Assembly: GCA_965248935.1 (NCBI GenBank)
Contig: OZ252214.1
Coordinates: forward strand, 1,860,001-1,924,000
DNA from: G032773895 sp965248935
GTDB taxonomy: Bacteria > Pseudomonadota > Gammaproteobacteria > Pseudomonadales > Cellvibrionaceae
DNA: 64,000 nt
Reading direction: 5' to 3'
Below the pieces are notes generated by a model. The model searched no databases and was not told the DNA's origin. It was given only the letters and a program-made list of their open reading frames with translations. Every line of letters begins with the position of its first letter. Within the stretch, counting starts at the first letter, position 1. Of this stretch, positions 33,592-42,909 are shown one piece after another. The translations under genes and the position numbers were made by a program.

Positions 33592-33809
33592 GCCCCCCCA
33601 ACATGCGTTACCGCGCAGATCTGAATCTGCAATAAAAAGTATTGATTGGAACAATGCAAAAGCTTGGATGTTTTTTGCACAGAAACATGGATTCATAAAT
33701 AGAGTGATAAGTATTGAAACAATAAATGATAAAGTAGTTGAAAATGGTAATCGGTCAAACATAACCGTATTTTTCTACAGTCTAGTTAACATAGGGGATA
33801 AAGATGTTA
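33592..33809 (+). pseudogene. Truncated reading frame coupled to the methyltransferase gene
   Basis: A frame from about 33613 to the TGA at 33807-33809 reads IDWNNAKAWMFFAQKHGF and continues to VNIGDKDVI, overlapping the methyltransferase ATG. It looks coding but lacks a proper start; only an internal ATG at about 33673 exists. Just before it, in another frame, a short tail reads MRYRADLNLQ then stop. This looks like a junction left by deletion or insertion. Confidence 0.3.
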
Positions 33810-34484
33810 TCTGAAAATGAATTAAAGAATATGCATGGTAAAGAATATGTTGATTCTTTTATAAAGTTGCAATCTAAATTTCGCCTTGAGCGCTTGATTG
33901 ACTCAATAGATTTAAAACCAGAGTATAAGGTTGCTGATTTTGCGTGTGGGAGCGGAATGCTACTTCCGCTGGTTTCAGACAAAGTTAACGAATATGTTGG
34001 CGTTGATTTCTCTAAGGATTTTATAAATGCGGCAGAGAAAAATATGGAGGCCCTATCAATATCAAATTCTAAATTTGTATGTGGTGATATTATTGATTTC
34101 TGCTCGCTAAATCAAAATGCTTTTGATGCAGCTTTTGCTATGGACTTTTCAGAACACGTTTATGATAAGGATTGGATTAAAATATTGCTTGCAATCAAGG
34201 GAAGCCTAAAACCTGCGGGTAAACTTTATATCCACACGCCTAACGCAAATTTTTTCTTAGAAAAAATGAAAGCTAAAAACTTCATTGTTAAACAGTTTCC
34301 AGAGCATATAGCTGTGCGCAACCCAGTGGAAAATGTTTTTTTAATAGAAGATTGTGGCTATACAATTAACAAGTTGAAACTGATTCCTCATTATAACATA
34401 TTGAGAATATTGCACCCATTTTCCTTTATTCCAATAGTGGGGAAATATTTAAAGGCTAGAATATTTATTGAAGCTATTGCATAG
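33804..34484 (+). CDS. Class I SAM-dependent methyltransferase
   Basis: 226 residues. Motif I is VADFACGSGMLLPL (glycine-rich SAM loop), followed by the acidic YVGVDFS and motif-II-like DAAFAMDFSEHVYD, then LKPAGKLYIHTPN. This is the Methyltransf_11/25 layout typical of small-molecule or lipid/sugar methyltransferases. The substrate is unknown. The ATG overlaps a truncated upstream frame, suggesting it was once part of a longer operon. A+T content is higher than in the flanking thiI and pilin genes, which hints at acquisition by transfer (inference). Confidence 0.8.
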   Translation: MLSENELKNMHGKEYVDSFIKLQSKFRLERLIDSIDLKPEYKVADFACGSGMLLPLVSDKVNEYVGVDFSKDFINAAEKNMEALSISNSKFVCGDIIDFCSLNQNAFDAAFAMDFSEHVYDKDWIKILLAIKGSLKPAGKLYIHTPNANFFLEKMKAKNFIVKQFPEHIAVRNPVENVFLIEDCGYTINKLKLIPHYNILRILHPFSFIPIVGKYLKARIFIEAIA

Positions 34485-34576
34485 TGCATGTTAACGGGCG
34501 CTAATTGGTTCAAATAATAGCAATAAAATAATATTAGAAACAATATGCCCAGCAATGCGGAAACCTTATTTTAATA

Positions 34577-35041
34577 CTACCAACAGGTTGTAATACCGGA
34601 GCTGCCGGTAACCGTTTTTACCCCCGAATCGGTGAGCCCATAGGTTCCACAGTAGGTATCATCAGCTTGCCGATTTTGAGGAACGGCTTCGAGGGTAAAC
34701 TGACGTGTGGTTGCGCCATTGGCTAAACGAATAAGATAAATACTGCCACTGGCATTGGTAGATGTTTTGCCATTTCGATCAATATAATAGGTTATTGCTG
34801 GATAGCCTAGGTTGGTTAAGCCGGTAGCATAGCTTTTATTGTGAATAAAGTATTGCTCTTGTCGGCTCAGGGTTTCTACTAACGCAGATTTTCCGATTGT
34901 TCGATCACCTTTGATAACACTTTGCTGATAGGTGGGAACGCCAATTACCGTTATAACACCAATAACGACGATAACAATCATCAGTTCTATCAGGCTAAAT
35001 CCGTCGCCTTTTATACATGTTATTTTTTGACTATCTAACAC
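34577..35041 (-). CDS. pilE: Type IV minor pilin PilE
   Basis: About 154 residues starting at GTG 35041, with GGAG 9 nt upstream; an in-frame TTG at 35056 is the alternative. A short charged leader ends at the prepilin cleavage site GDG/FSLIELMIV with Glu at +5, followed by the N-terminal hydrophobic helix. YFIHNKSYA and a C-terminal Cys pair (YCGTYG, ITTCW) fit PilE-type minor pilins. It is the last gene of the fimT-pilV-pilW-pilX-pilY1-pilE operon, whose products initiate type IV pilus assembly in the inner membrane. Confidence 0.88.
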   Translation of the reverse strand: MLDSQKITCIKGDGFSLIELMIVIVVIGVITVIGVPTYQQSVIKGDRTIGKSALVETLSRQEQYFIHNKSYATGLTNLGYPAITYYIDRNGKTSTNASGSIYLIRLANGATTRQFTLEAVPQNRQADDTYCGTYGLTDSGVKTVTGSSGITTCW

Positions 35042-35061
35042 GCGCTTGCGCTCCAAATTCG

Positions 35062-38000
35062 TTAGAGACTATCTTTACCCGAGTCGTTCCAATAAAGTAT
35101 CCACGCCGGACTTCCTTCCACATTAACAAGGTTGCCACTTGAGCTAATCCCCGAACCCTCTGGTGGGTCTTCCACCCCAGTGCCAGGCACAAGAATTTGT
35201 CCTCCACTTAAGGATATGGCGGATGCAGGTATGCCGGGGCCAAGGCTGGTGCCCCTTGAGCCATCAAAACTGGCAGCGCCGTCGCCAAGGTCAACGATGT
35301 AAAGGCTTCCACTGCCTTCGGCGGGGGCACAGGTATTCCCCCCTCCCACATTTGGACTATAGCTGGTAAAAAATATTTTGCCGTTACTGACAAGAGGAGA
35401 GGAAAGCCCTTTTTCTCCGCTGTTAGTCAATTCCATTTTCCAGCCATATTGATAATCGAGACCAGTGCAGGAGGTGGCACAGAGTGTTACGTCCGTAAGA
35501 CTGTCATCATCAATAGGGGTTGCCGAAGGTCTGCCTGAAATAACACTGGTATCTTTTATAACAAATAAGGCGTTATCGTCCACGGTTTCCAGGGGATTAG
35601 CCCGATCTCCCGAGCCAATAATCACCGCATCATAGGCTATACCATTGGAACTGCGAGTTTGCACTATATCGGGTCGATGGAAAAAACGCCTGTCTTCATT
35701 TTCCGCACTGTCGCTTAGGTCCGCCAGGATAGTTGCTTTCCAGGAAAGTCGTCGGTGGTCGGTACTGTTTGCACCACCCTCGGGTAGATCGACTCGCCAA
35801 ACATTGCCGCCGGTATCCCCCACATAGAGTCTGTCAACAATACCGTTGCGGTCAGCGTCTAGGGTAGCGACATCAGAGGGGATGGAGTAGTCCATAGATG
35901 AATGAGTGTAAACATTGTTGGAAACCGCTTCGGTTGAAGCACCGTCAGTCACTTTCCATAGGAGTTCCCCATTACTAATATCAACAATAAATATGGCATT
36001 GCCTTCAGAGTCTGCGGATCTTGAACCATCACTGTCTAAAGGGGTGCCGTCTTTGTTGGTATCGTACCCCCCAGCAAAGATCAAGACATCTCTGTCGATA
36101 CCGTCGTACCTTATTTTGACTACTTTGGGAGTGGAAAAGGTGTAACCAAGTTCATCGAAATGCCCTCCTGTTGATTTGGTGAGCATTCCTATATAGCTTG
36201 GAATACCCGAAGGGTTGCTGGCATCCAGAGCATAGTAACTTTTCCCTCCTCGGCGGAGACCAAAAAAGAGATACACTGCGTCGCCCTCTGCGGTCTCAAT
36301 AGTGCCATTGGCATTGTGATCTTTAACTAAGGAAACGGGCTCACCATCCACTCCGTAGGGGTGATCTGCCACACCATTTGCTTTTAAAGTAGAGAGATTC
36401 GACATCAGCTCCCTGGGCATAAAGCCCATAACTTCTTTCCCAGACTCGGCTCCAGTACTGGCAGCAGTATTTTCGATAACGTGGAAGACACCGTCATTTG
36501 TACCAAAAAATAAACGAATATTGGGGTTGCTTTCAGAGTAACCAGGAGTGGCTCCATAGTTCACAGCCAGGGGGCGGGAATGAATGGAATCACCCAGAAC
36601 CCAAGGCCGAGCTTCCGCTATATTGCGGTCGTTGTCTTCATCATCTACATCTTGACCTCTGGCCCATTTTATTAAGTTCAGCGCTTCAGAAGCCGAGGAT
36701 GCACGAAGGTCTGAGGTGAGGGTTGTGACAGTGGAGGCATCTGCATTAAAAGGTAAAAAATTACCGGATCGGGAGGGTTCGTAATAGAGGTTTCGAGTGC
36801 TAGAGCTGTTGAGGTCTCCAATATTTCCGCGGATAAACCCAGGAATCATTTGCCCTGCTCCCCCTCTTTCTACTGAGCGGCCATCTCTGGAAGTCACTTC
36901 ATTGCGGCTGGGGTCTGCGGCGGAAAGTGCTGTACTGTCTGTCCAAAAGGTAAGGGCTTCGTATTTTATTCGCCCATCCTCTTCGTTAAATGCCGACCGG
37001 CTATTTACATCTATAATTTCGTCGAATAAACCGTCATCGTCATTGTCGCGCATCACTAATTTTTTCAAATTTCCAGGCCAGCGAGGGCTAGATTGCGCTT
37101 CAAATAATGCAATATAAAAGTTATCTATCGACTGAGTGCGATTAAATACGTTAACGGGAACAGAGGCGGCAACAAACGTTGTACTCACACTTAAGGCTTC
37201 AATAAATGCAGCTTCTAATTTTGTTTGTACATCAAATAAATCTGCGTCGCCACCGCCGACATTCATATACTGGTCAATACTTCCAGCAGCCTCAGCCCAG
37301 TCGTCGGTAAGGGTTGCCGCACTGCCCATTTGAATAAACCAAGTTTTTAGATTTTGTTCTCCGGGTACATTTCTTAATACATCTTCATTTGTGGTGTATT
37401 CCACCATTTTTTCGTAGCTGTCGGCGCCATTCATTGCCAGTCGAATTTTACCGTCGAGGTCATTATCTCTACCACCTGAGTTACCAGAAGTAGCATAGAC
37501 TTCATAAAGTTTGGCACATTCAAAATTGGCAGGGGTATTCGCAAATGGAGAAATGTATCTGTGTCCAGAAATTAAACTTGCATCATAAGAAGGGGTATTG
37601 GTATTTTGAAAATTATCAGAGGTGTTTTTGCCCTGTTCTATACTATCGCCATTAACATAAGCATACCATTCATAATGTGTTTCTTTAGGCGCGGTTTCGT
37701 GAAATTGGTTACCTTGAGAGGGAATGGGAATGCTGTTAATAATATTAATCAAACCCGATTTCGCACCGTTAAGATCGCCCTCTTGAAATAATTCATACCC
37801 TCTTAATAGAGTGCCGCCATCACTATTATTAGGCACCATCAAGCCAACATAAATGCCATCAAATTTTGCAAATACAACTTTTAAAACAGCCACCAAAGCT
37901 TGAATATTGGTGGCCTTGTTGCCAACACCTGCAACTGATTCCACTGCCGCTAAAAGTTCAGGGTGCCCAGCGAGTACATTAGCGCACGAACGGCCACCTG

Positions 38001-38178
38001 AGGCACTACAAAATGTTGAACCCAAATCAGAACGATAATCCATCATAAACATAAGATAAGGGGCGTTCCCCGTTCGATTATTATTGATATAAATATCCGT
38101 ATCGTCCGCACTAGCCAGTTGTGCCCACCAAAAGCAACAAAGTAAGCTGTAGGTTAAGTTTCGTTTTAGGGTATTCAT
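35062..38178 (-). CDS. pilY1: Type IV pilus tip/assembly protein PilY1
   Basis: 1038 residues with a signal peptide ending near LASADD. The C-terminal half is the PilY1 beta-propeller (RPWVLGDSIHSRPLAVNYG, FFGTNDGVFHVIEN), including the calcium-binding DADRNGIVD (about 769-777) and a second Asp-rich loop (DTNKDGTPLDSDGS). The N-terminal part, often variable or von Willebrand A-like, carries ALTFWTDS and VPVNVFNRTQ. PilY1 sits at the pilus tip with the minor pilins and controls extension, adhesion and surface sensing. It is encoded between pilX and pilE as in Pseudomonas. Confidence 0.95.
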   Translation of the reverse strand: MNTLKRNLTYSLLCCFWWAQLASADDTDIYINNNRTGNAPYLMFMMDYRSDLGSTFCSASGGRSCANVLAGHPELLAAVESVAGVGNKATNIQALVAVLKVVFAKFDGIYVGLMVPNNSDGGTLLRGYELFQEGDLNGAKSGLINIINSIPIPSQGNQFHETAPKETHYEWYAYVNGDSIEQGKNTSDNFQNTNTPSYDASLISGHRYISPFANTPANFECAKLYEVYATSGNSGGRDNDLDGKIRLAMNGADSYEKMVEYTTNEDVLRNVPGEQNLKTWFIQMGSAATLTDDWAEAAGSIDQYMNVGGGDADLFDVQTKLEAAFIEALSVSTTFVAASVPVNVFNRTQSIDNFYIALFEAQSSPRWPGNLKKLVMRDNDDDGLFDEIIDVNSRSAFNEEDGRIKYEALTFWTDSTALSAADPSRNEVTSRDGRSVERGGAGQMIPGFIRGNIGDLNSSSTRNLYYEPSRSGNFLPFNADASTVTTLTSDLRASSASEALNLIKWARGQDVDDEDNDRNIAEARPWVLGDSIHSRPLAVNYGATPGYSESNPNIRLFFGTNDGVFHVIENTAASTGAESGKEVMGFMPRELMSNLSTLKANGVADHPYGVDGEPVSLVKDHNANGTIETAEGDAVYLFFGLRRGGKSYYALDASNPSGIPSYIGMLTKSTGGHFDELGYTFSTPKVVKIRYDGIDRDVLIFAGGYDTNKDGTPLDSDGSRSADSEGNAIFIVDISNGELLWKVTDGASTEAVSNNVYTHSSMDYSIPSDVATLDADRNGIVDRLYVGDTGGNVWRVDLPEGGANSTDHRRLSWKATILADLSDSAENEDRRFFHRPDIVQTRSSNGIAYDAVIIGSGDRANPLETVDDNALFVIKDTSVISGRPSATPIDDDSLTDVTLCATSCTGLDYQYGWKMELTNSGEKGLSSPLVSNGKIFFTSYSPNVGGGNTCAPAEGSGSLYIVDLGDGAASFDGSRGTSLGPGIPASAISLSGGQILVPGTGVEDPPEGSGISSSGNLVNVEGSPAWILYWNDSGKDSL

Positions 38179-38216
38179 TGTAACAATCTCGTTTTACACA
38201 GCGGATAGCCGTTTTT

Positions 38217-38753
38217 CTATTGCCCAGATACAGCGATTTTTATCGCAATGCCCTGGTTAATATTGTAGTGGCCGAGTCGATTTTCTCGGCCATCATACTC
38301 TGCATTAATTTCAAATAGAGCCACGTTAAAACTTCCTGAACTAGACGCTTCCCCCTCGAACAAACGAAAGGGAAGTGGAGCAAATAACGGTCCTAAACGA
38401 GTCGCTTGATAACTTAAGTTTGCACCTGTGGGTACGGCAGTAATTGTAGCGGGAAGGTCGATAAGGCTTGCATTGCAACTCACACTTCGATTATTTATAC
38501 CGCAGATGGTGTAACCCACCTCTCCCGTAACGGCAAGGTCATCATGATTAACCGTAATGGCATTCACCAATGCTTCTGCTTTTTGAAAAGCTTCTTCATT
38601 AAATTGTGAATTTGAAACCATTTTCACTTCAAGCACACCTGTTTGTAACGCTGTGGTTGAAATCATTGAGGTAATAGCAAAAATAATAAGCGCAAATATC
38701 AATACGGCGCCTTTTTGCGAGTTGATATGTTGAATTCCTTCAATGCGATACAT
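38217..38753 (-). CDS. pilX: Minor pilin PilX
   Basis: 178 residues. The N-terminus QKGAVLIFALIIFAITSMIS is the PilX-type hydrophobic segment, which lacks the usual Phe/Glu prepilin consensus (the conserved Glu is Ile/Phe). It continues LEVKMVSNSQFNEEAFQKAEA, the PilX_N pattern. It lies 3 nt after pilW and 38 nt before pilY1. With PilV and PilW it forms the pilus-priming complex that recruits PilY1. Confidence 0.88.
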   Translation of the reverse strand: MYRIEGIQHINSQKGAVLIFALIIFAITSMISTTALQTGVLEVKMVSNSQFNEEAFQKAEALVNAITVNHDDLAVTGEVGYTICGINNRSVSCNASLIDLPATITAVPTGANLSYQATRLGPLFAPLPFRLFEGEASSSGSFNVALFEINAEYDGRENRLGHYNINQGIAIKIAVSGQ

Positions 38754-38756
38754 TTT

Positions 38757-39755
38757 TTATCCAGTAATATTGTTTCGTAGGTGAATGGTTGTAGTAAAAA
38801 CTTTGCGAATAAACCCATCGTTAAACGCGGGGATATTCTTTGAACCTAAACGGTAGGATTTGGAGTTAGTATATCCCGTAATATCATTAATACTTCTTAC
38901 TAGGAGGTAGATTCTCACAGAAACAGCATCATCAAAATCTGTTGCCAGTGGTGCGCTTTTGTATTGTTCGGCAACGCCATCACCATTACCATCAATACCA
39001 AATTCAAGTTGAAGATCCTCAATTCCTTCAACTTGGCAACGTCCCGCCATGGTGGAACCAAGTAATTGTTCTTCGCATAGCGCGGGGATTCCATCTCCTT
39101 CGATATTGGAATAATCCCGAATGTAAAATATTTTTGCGTAATATTCCCAGTAATCGTATGTTGAATTCAGGGTTCTCTCTGAGCGGGCAATATTGTTTGT
39201 TAAATAAGACCAAGAGTATGTACGGTAATCAAAAATCTTTAGATACCATTGGTTCAAATCTTCGCTAGCAACTTGAAGTGCGCCACTTTTTAACGTGGCG
39301 GAATCTGAGGTTCGTTTGATGGAAATAATGTCTGTACCATCTTCCACTTCATTGGTATCAATACAATTTAGCGTGTTTCCACTAATCGTCTGTAATGCCA
39401 AGCCTGCGGTAACATCGTTGACTAATTCTAAAGGAACCGTAAGGTCTAATGCCCAATTAGCACCACCCATTACACAATCTGTGCCTACCGCAGTAGCGGA
39501 AAGGGAGGATAAGTCATTCACACCGGCAAAAAAGCCCGACATGGTAATTTCGCGCCGGAGAAGTTTTATTGCGTAACGAGCATTTTCTTGCAACCTTGCT
39601 AATTCATCGTCTTGATTTTGATTTCTGATAGTTTCGATATAAAGGGCAATAACGCCTCCAGATAAAACGACGCTAAGCGCAAGCGACACCATCAGCTCTA
39701 TCAGCGTAAACCCTTTGCTTGTGTGATGGTGCCCACTAGGAATAGAAACCTTCAT
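38757..39755 (-). CDS. pilW: Minor pilin PilW
   Basis: 332 residues. The leader MKVSIPSGHHHTSKG is cleaved before FTLIELMVSLALS. The downstream LARLQENARYAIKLLRREITMSGFFAG is typical of PilW. Its length and the C-terminal TTIHLRNN fit the family. Its ATG overlaps the pilV stop by one base, so the two are translationally coupled. Confidence 0.92.
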   Translation of the reverse strand: MKVSIPSGHHHTSKGFTLIELMVSLALSVVLSGGVIALYIETIRNQNQDDELARLQENARYAIKLLRREITMSGFFAGVNDLSSLSATAVGTDCVMGGANWALDLTVPLELVNDVTAGLALQTISGNTLNCIDTNEVEDGTDIISIKRTSDSATLKSGALQVASEDLNQWYLKIFDYRTYSWSYLTNNIARSERTLNSTYDYWEYYAKIFYIRDYSNIEGDGIPALCEEQLLGSTMAGRCQVEGIEDLQLEFGIDGNGDGVAEQYKSAPLATDFDDAVSVRIYLLVRSINDITGYTNSKSYRLGSKNIPAFNDGFIRKVFTTTIHLRNNITG

Positions 39756-40336
39756 TAGATTGTCCCTATAAATGTCGTAATAAACAGTAGCTGTCTTTTA
39801 GCATCATTGGTTCCATAAAGCCCCAAACCTTCACCGCAGGTAGACCCGTCTGGGTTAAGTGTTTCTTGAAAGCCTTCCCAGGCTACAGCAATGGAAATTT
39901 CTCCTGCGTTGTTTTGAATACAGGCTCGCGGTGAAAGCAAGCCCCCGGTAGATAAAAGTTCATCACCTTGAACTAACCTTTCAGAGGCGCCATCCAAGGA
40001 TTGTTCCCACTCCCAGAGGTCGTAAACCGCCAGTTGTGTCGGCGTACATATGGCTTCCAAACAGTTGGGGCTTGGCCGGGATTCAATTGACTCTCCCCCC
40101 AATTGAGCCACAACATAGTTGCCCAGTGCATTTGGGTTATTTCTCATGCGCTCTGCAATATCGTGAGCCAAATAGGTGGCTATTGATCGTTGCATTGCTT
40201 CGTAAGAAAGCCGTTTTGCGGTAAGTTGTGTGGAGATTATCCCAGCAATACCGATTGATAGAATTAAGATTGTGATAAGCACTTCAATCAGACCAAGACC
40301 AGATTGAGTCACGTGAAAAGACCTTAGCTGGTGCAT
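39755..40336 (-). CDS. pilV: Minor pilin PilV
   Basis: 193 residues. The leader ends at SG/LGLIEVLITILIL, a Leu-type prepilin cleavage site with Glu+5. YLAHDIAERMRNNPNALGNY is the hallmark stretch of PilV. Three later Cys residues (CLEAIC, STCGEG) are conserved in the family. The start overlaps fimT by 13 nt. Confidence 0.92.
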   Translation of the reverse strand: MHQLRSFHVTQSGLGLIEVLITILILSIGIAGIISTQLTAKRLSYEAMQRSIATYLAHDIAERMRNNPNALGNYVVAQLGGESIESRPSPNCLEAICTPTQLAVYDLWEWEQSLDGASERLVQGDELLSTGGLLSPRACIQNNAGEISIAVAWEGFQETLNPDGSTCGEGLGLYGTNDAKRQLLFITTFIGTI

Positions 40337-40854
40337 TGATCAACGCCTTCCAAGCTTCGTGGTCGCCCGGTCGCACTAATAATAATTGATCTTCCATTTT
40401 CGATATTTCCGTCAGTAGCACATAATTTAAAGGTATCGGTAGTATTGACGGTGCCATCTGGCAAGAAAATCACGGTATTTTGGTAAGCGGTTCCTGCGCG
40501 TAGAGTAAAGCCTGTCTTAAGCCCAGGTAATGCAAAGACGACTCTTTCCGTCCCCTCTTGAATTCCACTGCTATTTTCATCAATATACACAAGCCACCCC
40601 GATTCCCAATTTCCAGATACCGTGCAACTTGTACCATTGACACTTTTGCACATAACAACATTTTGATTTCTCGATACCGCTTGAGAACGAGCAAAGACCA
40701 GCGAAGAAAATAAAGTATTGGTTTGAGTGGTAATACGATTTCTTTCAAAAATTGCAGATAAGCTAGGTAGACTCGCCGCAGACACCACTGCCAAAACAGA
40801 GATAACGATCATTAGCTCGATAAGCGTCAGACCTTTTACATAAAATTTATTCAT
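40324..40854 (-). CDS. fimT: Pseudopilin/minor pilin FimT (GspH family)
   Basis: 176 residues. The cleavage site KG/LTLIELMIVISVLAV is followed by ASLPSLSAIFERNRITTQTN and FSSLVFARSQAVSRN, the GspH/FimT pattern. The C-terminus IISATGRPR is also typical. It is the first gene of the minor pilin operon; FimT can bind DNA during natural transformation in related bacteria. No clear promoter was identified in the AT-rich region upstream. Confidence 0.9.
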   Translation of the reverse strand: MNKFYVKGLTLIELMIVISVLAVVSAASLPSLSAIFERNRITTQTNTLFSSLVFARSQAVSRNQNVVMCKSVNGTSCTVSGNWESGWLVYIDENSSGIQEGTERVVFALPGLKTGFTLRAGTAYQNTVIFLPDGTVNTTDTFKLCATDGNIENGRSIIISATGRPRSLEGVDQCTS

Positions 40855-41701
40855 GCTTTATGATTAGTTTAAATCGATCAAACTATCTAGTGAACATGAC
40901 CAACGGTGTAAATTCACGCACAAAAAATCATTCTTGCGCCATAATAATTGAATTGCTATTTGTCGTTATAACACCACGAGCTAAAGCAAAAAATCATTTA
41001 AAATAAAATTAATCTATTACCCTATTTCTCTATAACTAACTAATATTCCATTACTTTATATGCATTGACAGTAATACATGCCGCACTTCACACATGAGAA
41101 CAATCACAGCAATACTTAGCAAGTATCGAAAAGACAATAGACCAAGATGAATATATTTTAATTTGTATTTTATCTAACAATAAATTAACACTTAAGCGCT
41201 AAAAAATAGGCATTAAATTTTTTTCCAATAACAAAAATTTAACCAATTGAGCTTGCCGGTTAACTAAAAACTGGTTTGAAATTGAAGCCATGAATACAGC
41301 AAAAATAAGATAATATTCTTTTGTCGATATTTTCCGCCTTTATCTGCTCGTTAGGCAATATGAAGACGGTAGGAATGGTTGTCAGGAGCCAAACTATCCA
41401 AGCTCAAACACAAGCTGTGTTGATGTCGTTTATTTATAAAAAATAGAATGTCGTATACGTGACCGGGGTATCTCATAAAATAAACTATTAACCGACAAAC
41501 CCCAATTGCACAAAAGGAAGTATTGAATAAAAGAGAATATAAGGAGAGGACATCGCCCAAATAAAGGCGTGGGCCATTTAGCGCTAACAGTATTGAATGA
41601 CATAAAAGAGACTGGAAAAATCAAAAAAGCCTAACATGAATACTAGGACCCGTTAACACATACGGCATTCGGGTTAACAGGCCCTAGGCTGACATAATAT
41701 T
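40855..41701. other. Long AT-rich intergenic region upstream of fimT
   Basis: No gene is supported; the two minus-strand frames near 41351-41624 lack ribosome binding sites and homology. It contains the terminator-like hairpin at 41643-41687 and presumably the fimT promoter, which I could not pin down. Confidence 0.45.
41643..41687 (-). terminator. Terminator-like hairpin after the outer-membrane barrel gene
   Basis: CTAGGACCCGTTAAC pairs with GTTAACAGGCCCTAG (13 of 15 bases) around a 15-nt loop, 15 nt past the stop at 41702. Confidence 0.6.
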
Positions 41702-42268
41702 TTAAAAGCGAAAATCAACGCCCCCTCCCACAGAAGAGTATTCCGCGCCATCTTGGTCAAGTAATGAGCGGTATTCAAAATTAAGGTTAAAGCGCTTGTT
41801 AATAACAAACCCAATACCTGCACCGTATGAAAACCCACTATCACTTTTTGTGCCACCGGACTGACCATCTGAAAAGTTTGATCCATTGCGCACAACATTC
41901 GCTAGGCCAAGTAGAGCGTAGAGCTTGGCAGTTTCATTGGATAATTCAGGACGGTAATAAATAGCTTCAAAATGTTGCACCGAGTCCTCATAGGTGTAGT
42001 CGTCACTGGTATCGTCGGAGGTATTGCCATCATTAGCAATATCTTCACTGGTCAGGCCCAGACCAATTCGGCCATCAAACCCAAGCCAAGAATTAATACG
42101 ATAACCACCGTAAAATTCTAAGGTACGGTAGGTAATACTGTTCTTCTCGTCATCAAAAAAGTTGGCATCCAAAGACGCCCAGTTACCACCAATGAACAAG
42201 CCATCTTGGTCGTCTGCGCTTACCGCACATGCGAAAAGAAGTATAGCTGTAGCCAGTAAACCCCTCAT
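41702..42268 (-). CDS. Outer-membrane beta-barrel protein (OmpA/OprF-barrel or Ail-like porin family)
   Basis: 188 residues. A signal peptide ends near AVSADD. The mature part shows alternating hydrophobic strands (GLFIGGNWASL, TLEFYGGYRIN, LYALLGLANVV, FSYGAGIGFVINKRFNLNFEYRS), aromatic girdle residues and a C-terminal Phe (GGGVDFRF), the signature recognised by the BAM complex. Length fits an 8-stranded barrel without a periplasmic OmpA domain. The exact function is open. It is transcribed alone and ends at a hairpin. Confidence 0.85.
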   Translation of the reverse strand: MRGLLATAILLFACAVSADDQDGLFIGGNWASLDANFFDDEKNSITYRTLEFYGGYRINSWLGFDGRIGLGLTSEDIANDGNTSDDTSDDYTYEDSVQHFEAIYYRPELSNETAKLYALLGLANVVRNGSNFSDGQSGGTKSDSGFSYGAGIGFVINKRFNLNFEYRSLLDQDGAEYSSVGGGVDFRF

Positions 42269-42398
42269 GAGAGTTCTCTCCTAGTCCAAATTCGTTATTA
42301 AAATTCGTTGTTATGTGGAGTATTTTAGACAAATGTTACTCCATCGTCAGTGTGTTATCTGCATTATTTTGTGTAGATTGAGAGATAAACTACATAAA

Positions 42399-42752
42399 TT
42401 ATTGGTTTTCCAGAGATTCTGCGCAAATAATGCAGTGTAAAACCGTAGGTTCAATAGCCAATCTCTTAGGGTTGATGGCTTCACCACATTCTTCACACCA
42501 ACCAAAATCCCCATGTTCAACTCTAACCAATGCTTGGTAAATTTCCTTTATATGACGCTTTGCTCGGCGATGCTGCTCCTGGGACATAGCCTGGGCTTGA
42601 AGTGCATCCATACGCGACAGCCTCCCCACCTTTGACTGGTCCAGTTCGACTATTTGCGACGCTTCGTCCGACCCTGCCGCAAGGTCATCATACTGCTTGA
42701 GCAGGGCTTCAAGTTGCTTTTTATACTGGGTCAGCTCGTTTTGTGAAAGCAT
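42399..42752 (-). CDS. TraR/DksA-family C4 zinc finger protein
   Basis: 117 residues from the ATG at 42752 (the frame extends to 42815, but that extension runs into the divergent typA promoter region). A helical N-terminus (KKQLEALLKQYDDL) leads to the C4 zinc finger C86-EE-C89 and C107-II-C110, with AINPKRL between, the DksA/TraR arrangement. Such proteins bind the RNA polymerase secondary channel and tune rRNA or stress promoters; this one is shorter than DksA. It diverges from typA. Confidence 0.85.
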   Translation of the reverse strand: MLSQNELTQYKKQLEALLKQYDDLAAGSDEASQIVELDQSKVGRLSRMDALQAQAMSQEQHRRAKRHIKEIYQALVRVEHGDFGWCEECGEAINPKRLAIEPTVLHCIICAESLENQ

Positions 42753-42909
42753 TTCGGAAATCCGCCGTATAGCCTGTATTAAAAGAGTATGGGTGCCAAA
42801 TTCCGACGAATGCAAGCGATGTTGCTATGTACTTGTAATTTTTGCAGGCTATAATGCGCGCCTTTTGAGCAACTATGCCCAGTTCTCCCCGCCTTATAAG
42901 AGATACCCT

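Noticed and set aside
41351..41624. Two short minus-strand frames upstream of the barrel gene's terminator
   Set aside because: No start signals and no homology; the region is AT-rich spacer.
42753..42815. N-terminal extension of the DksA-like gene
   Set aside because: Runs into the divergent typA leader; the ATG at 42752 gives the family-like start.
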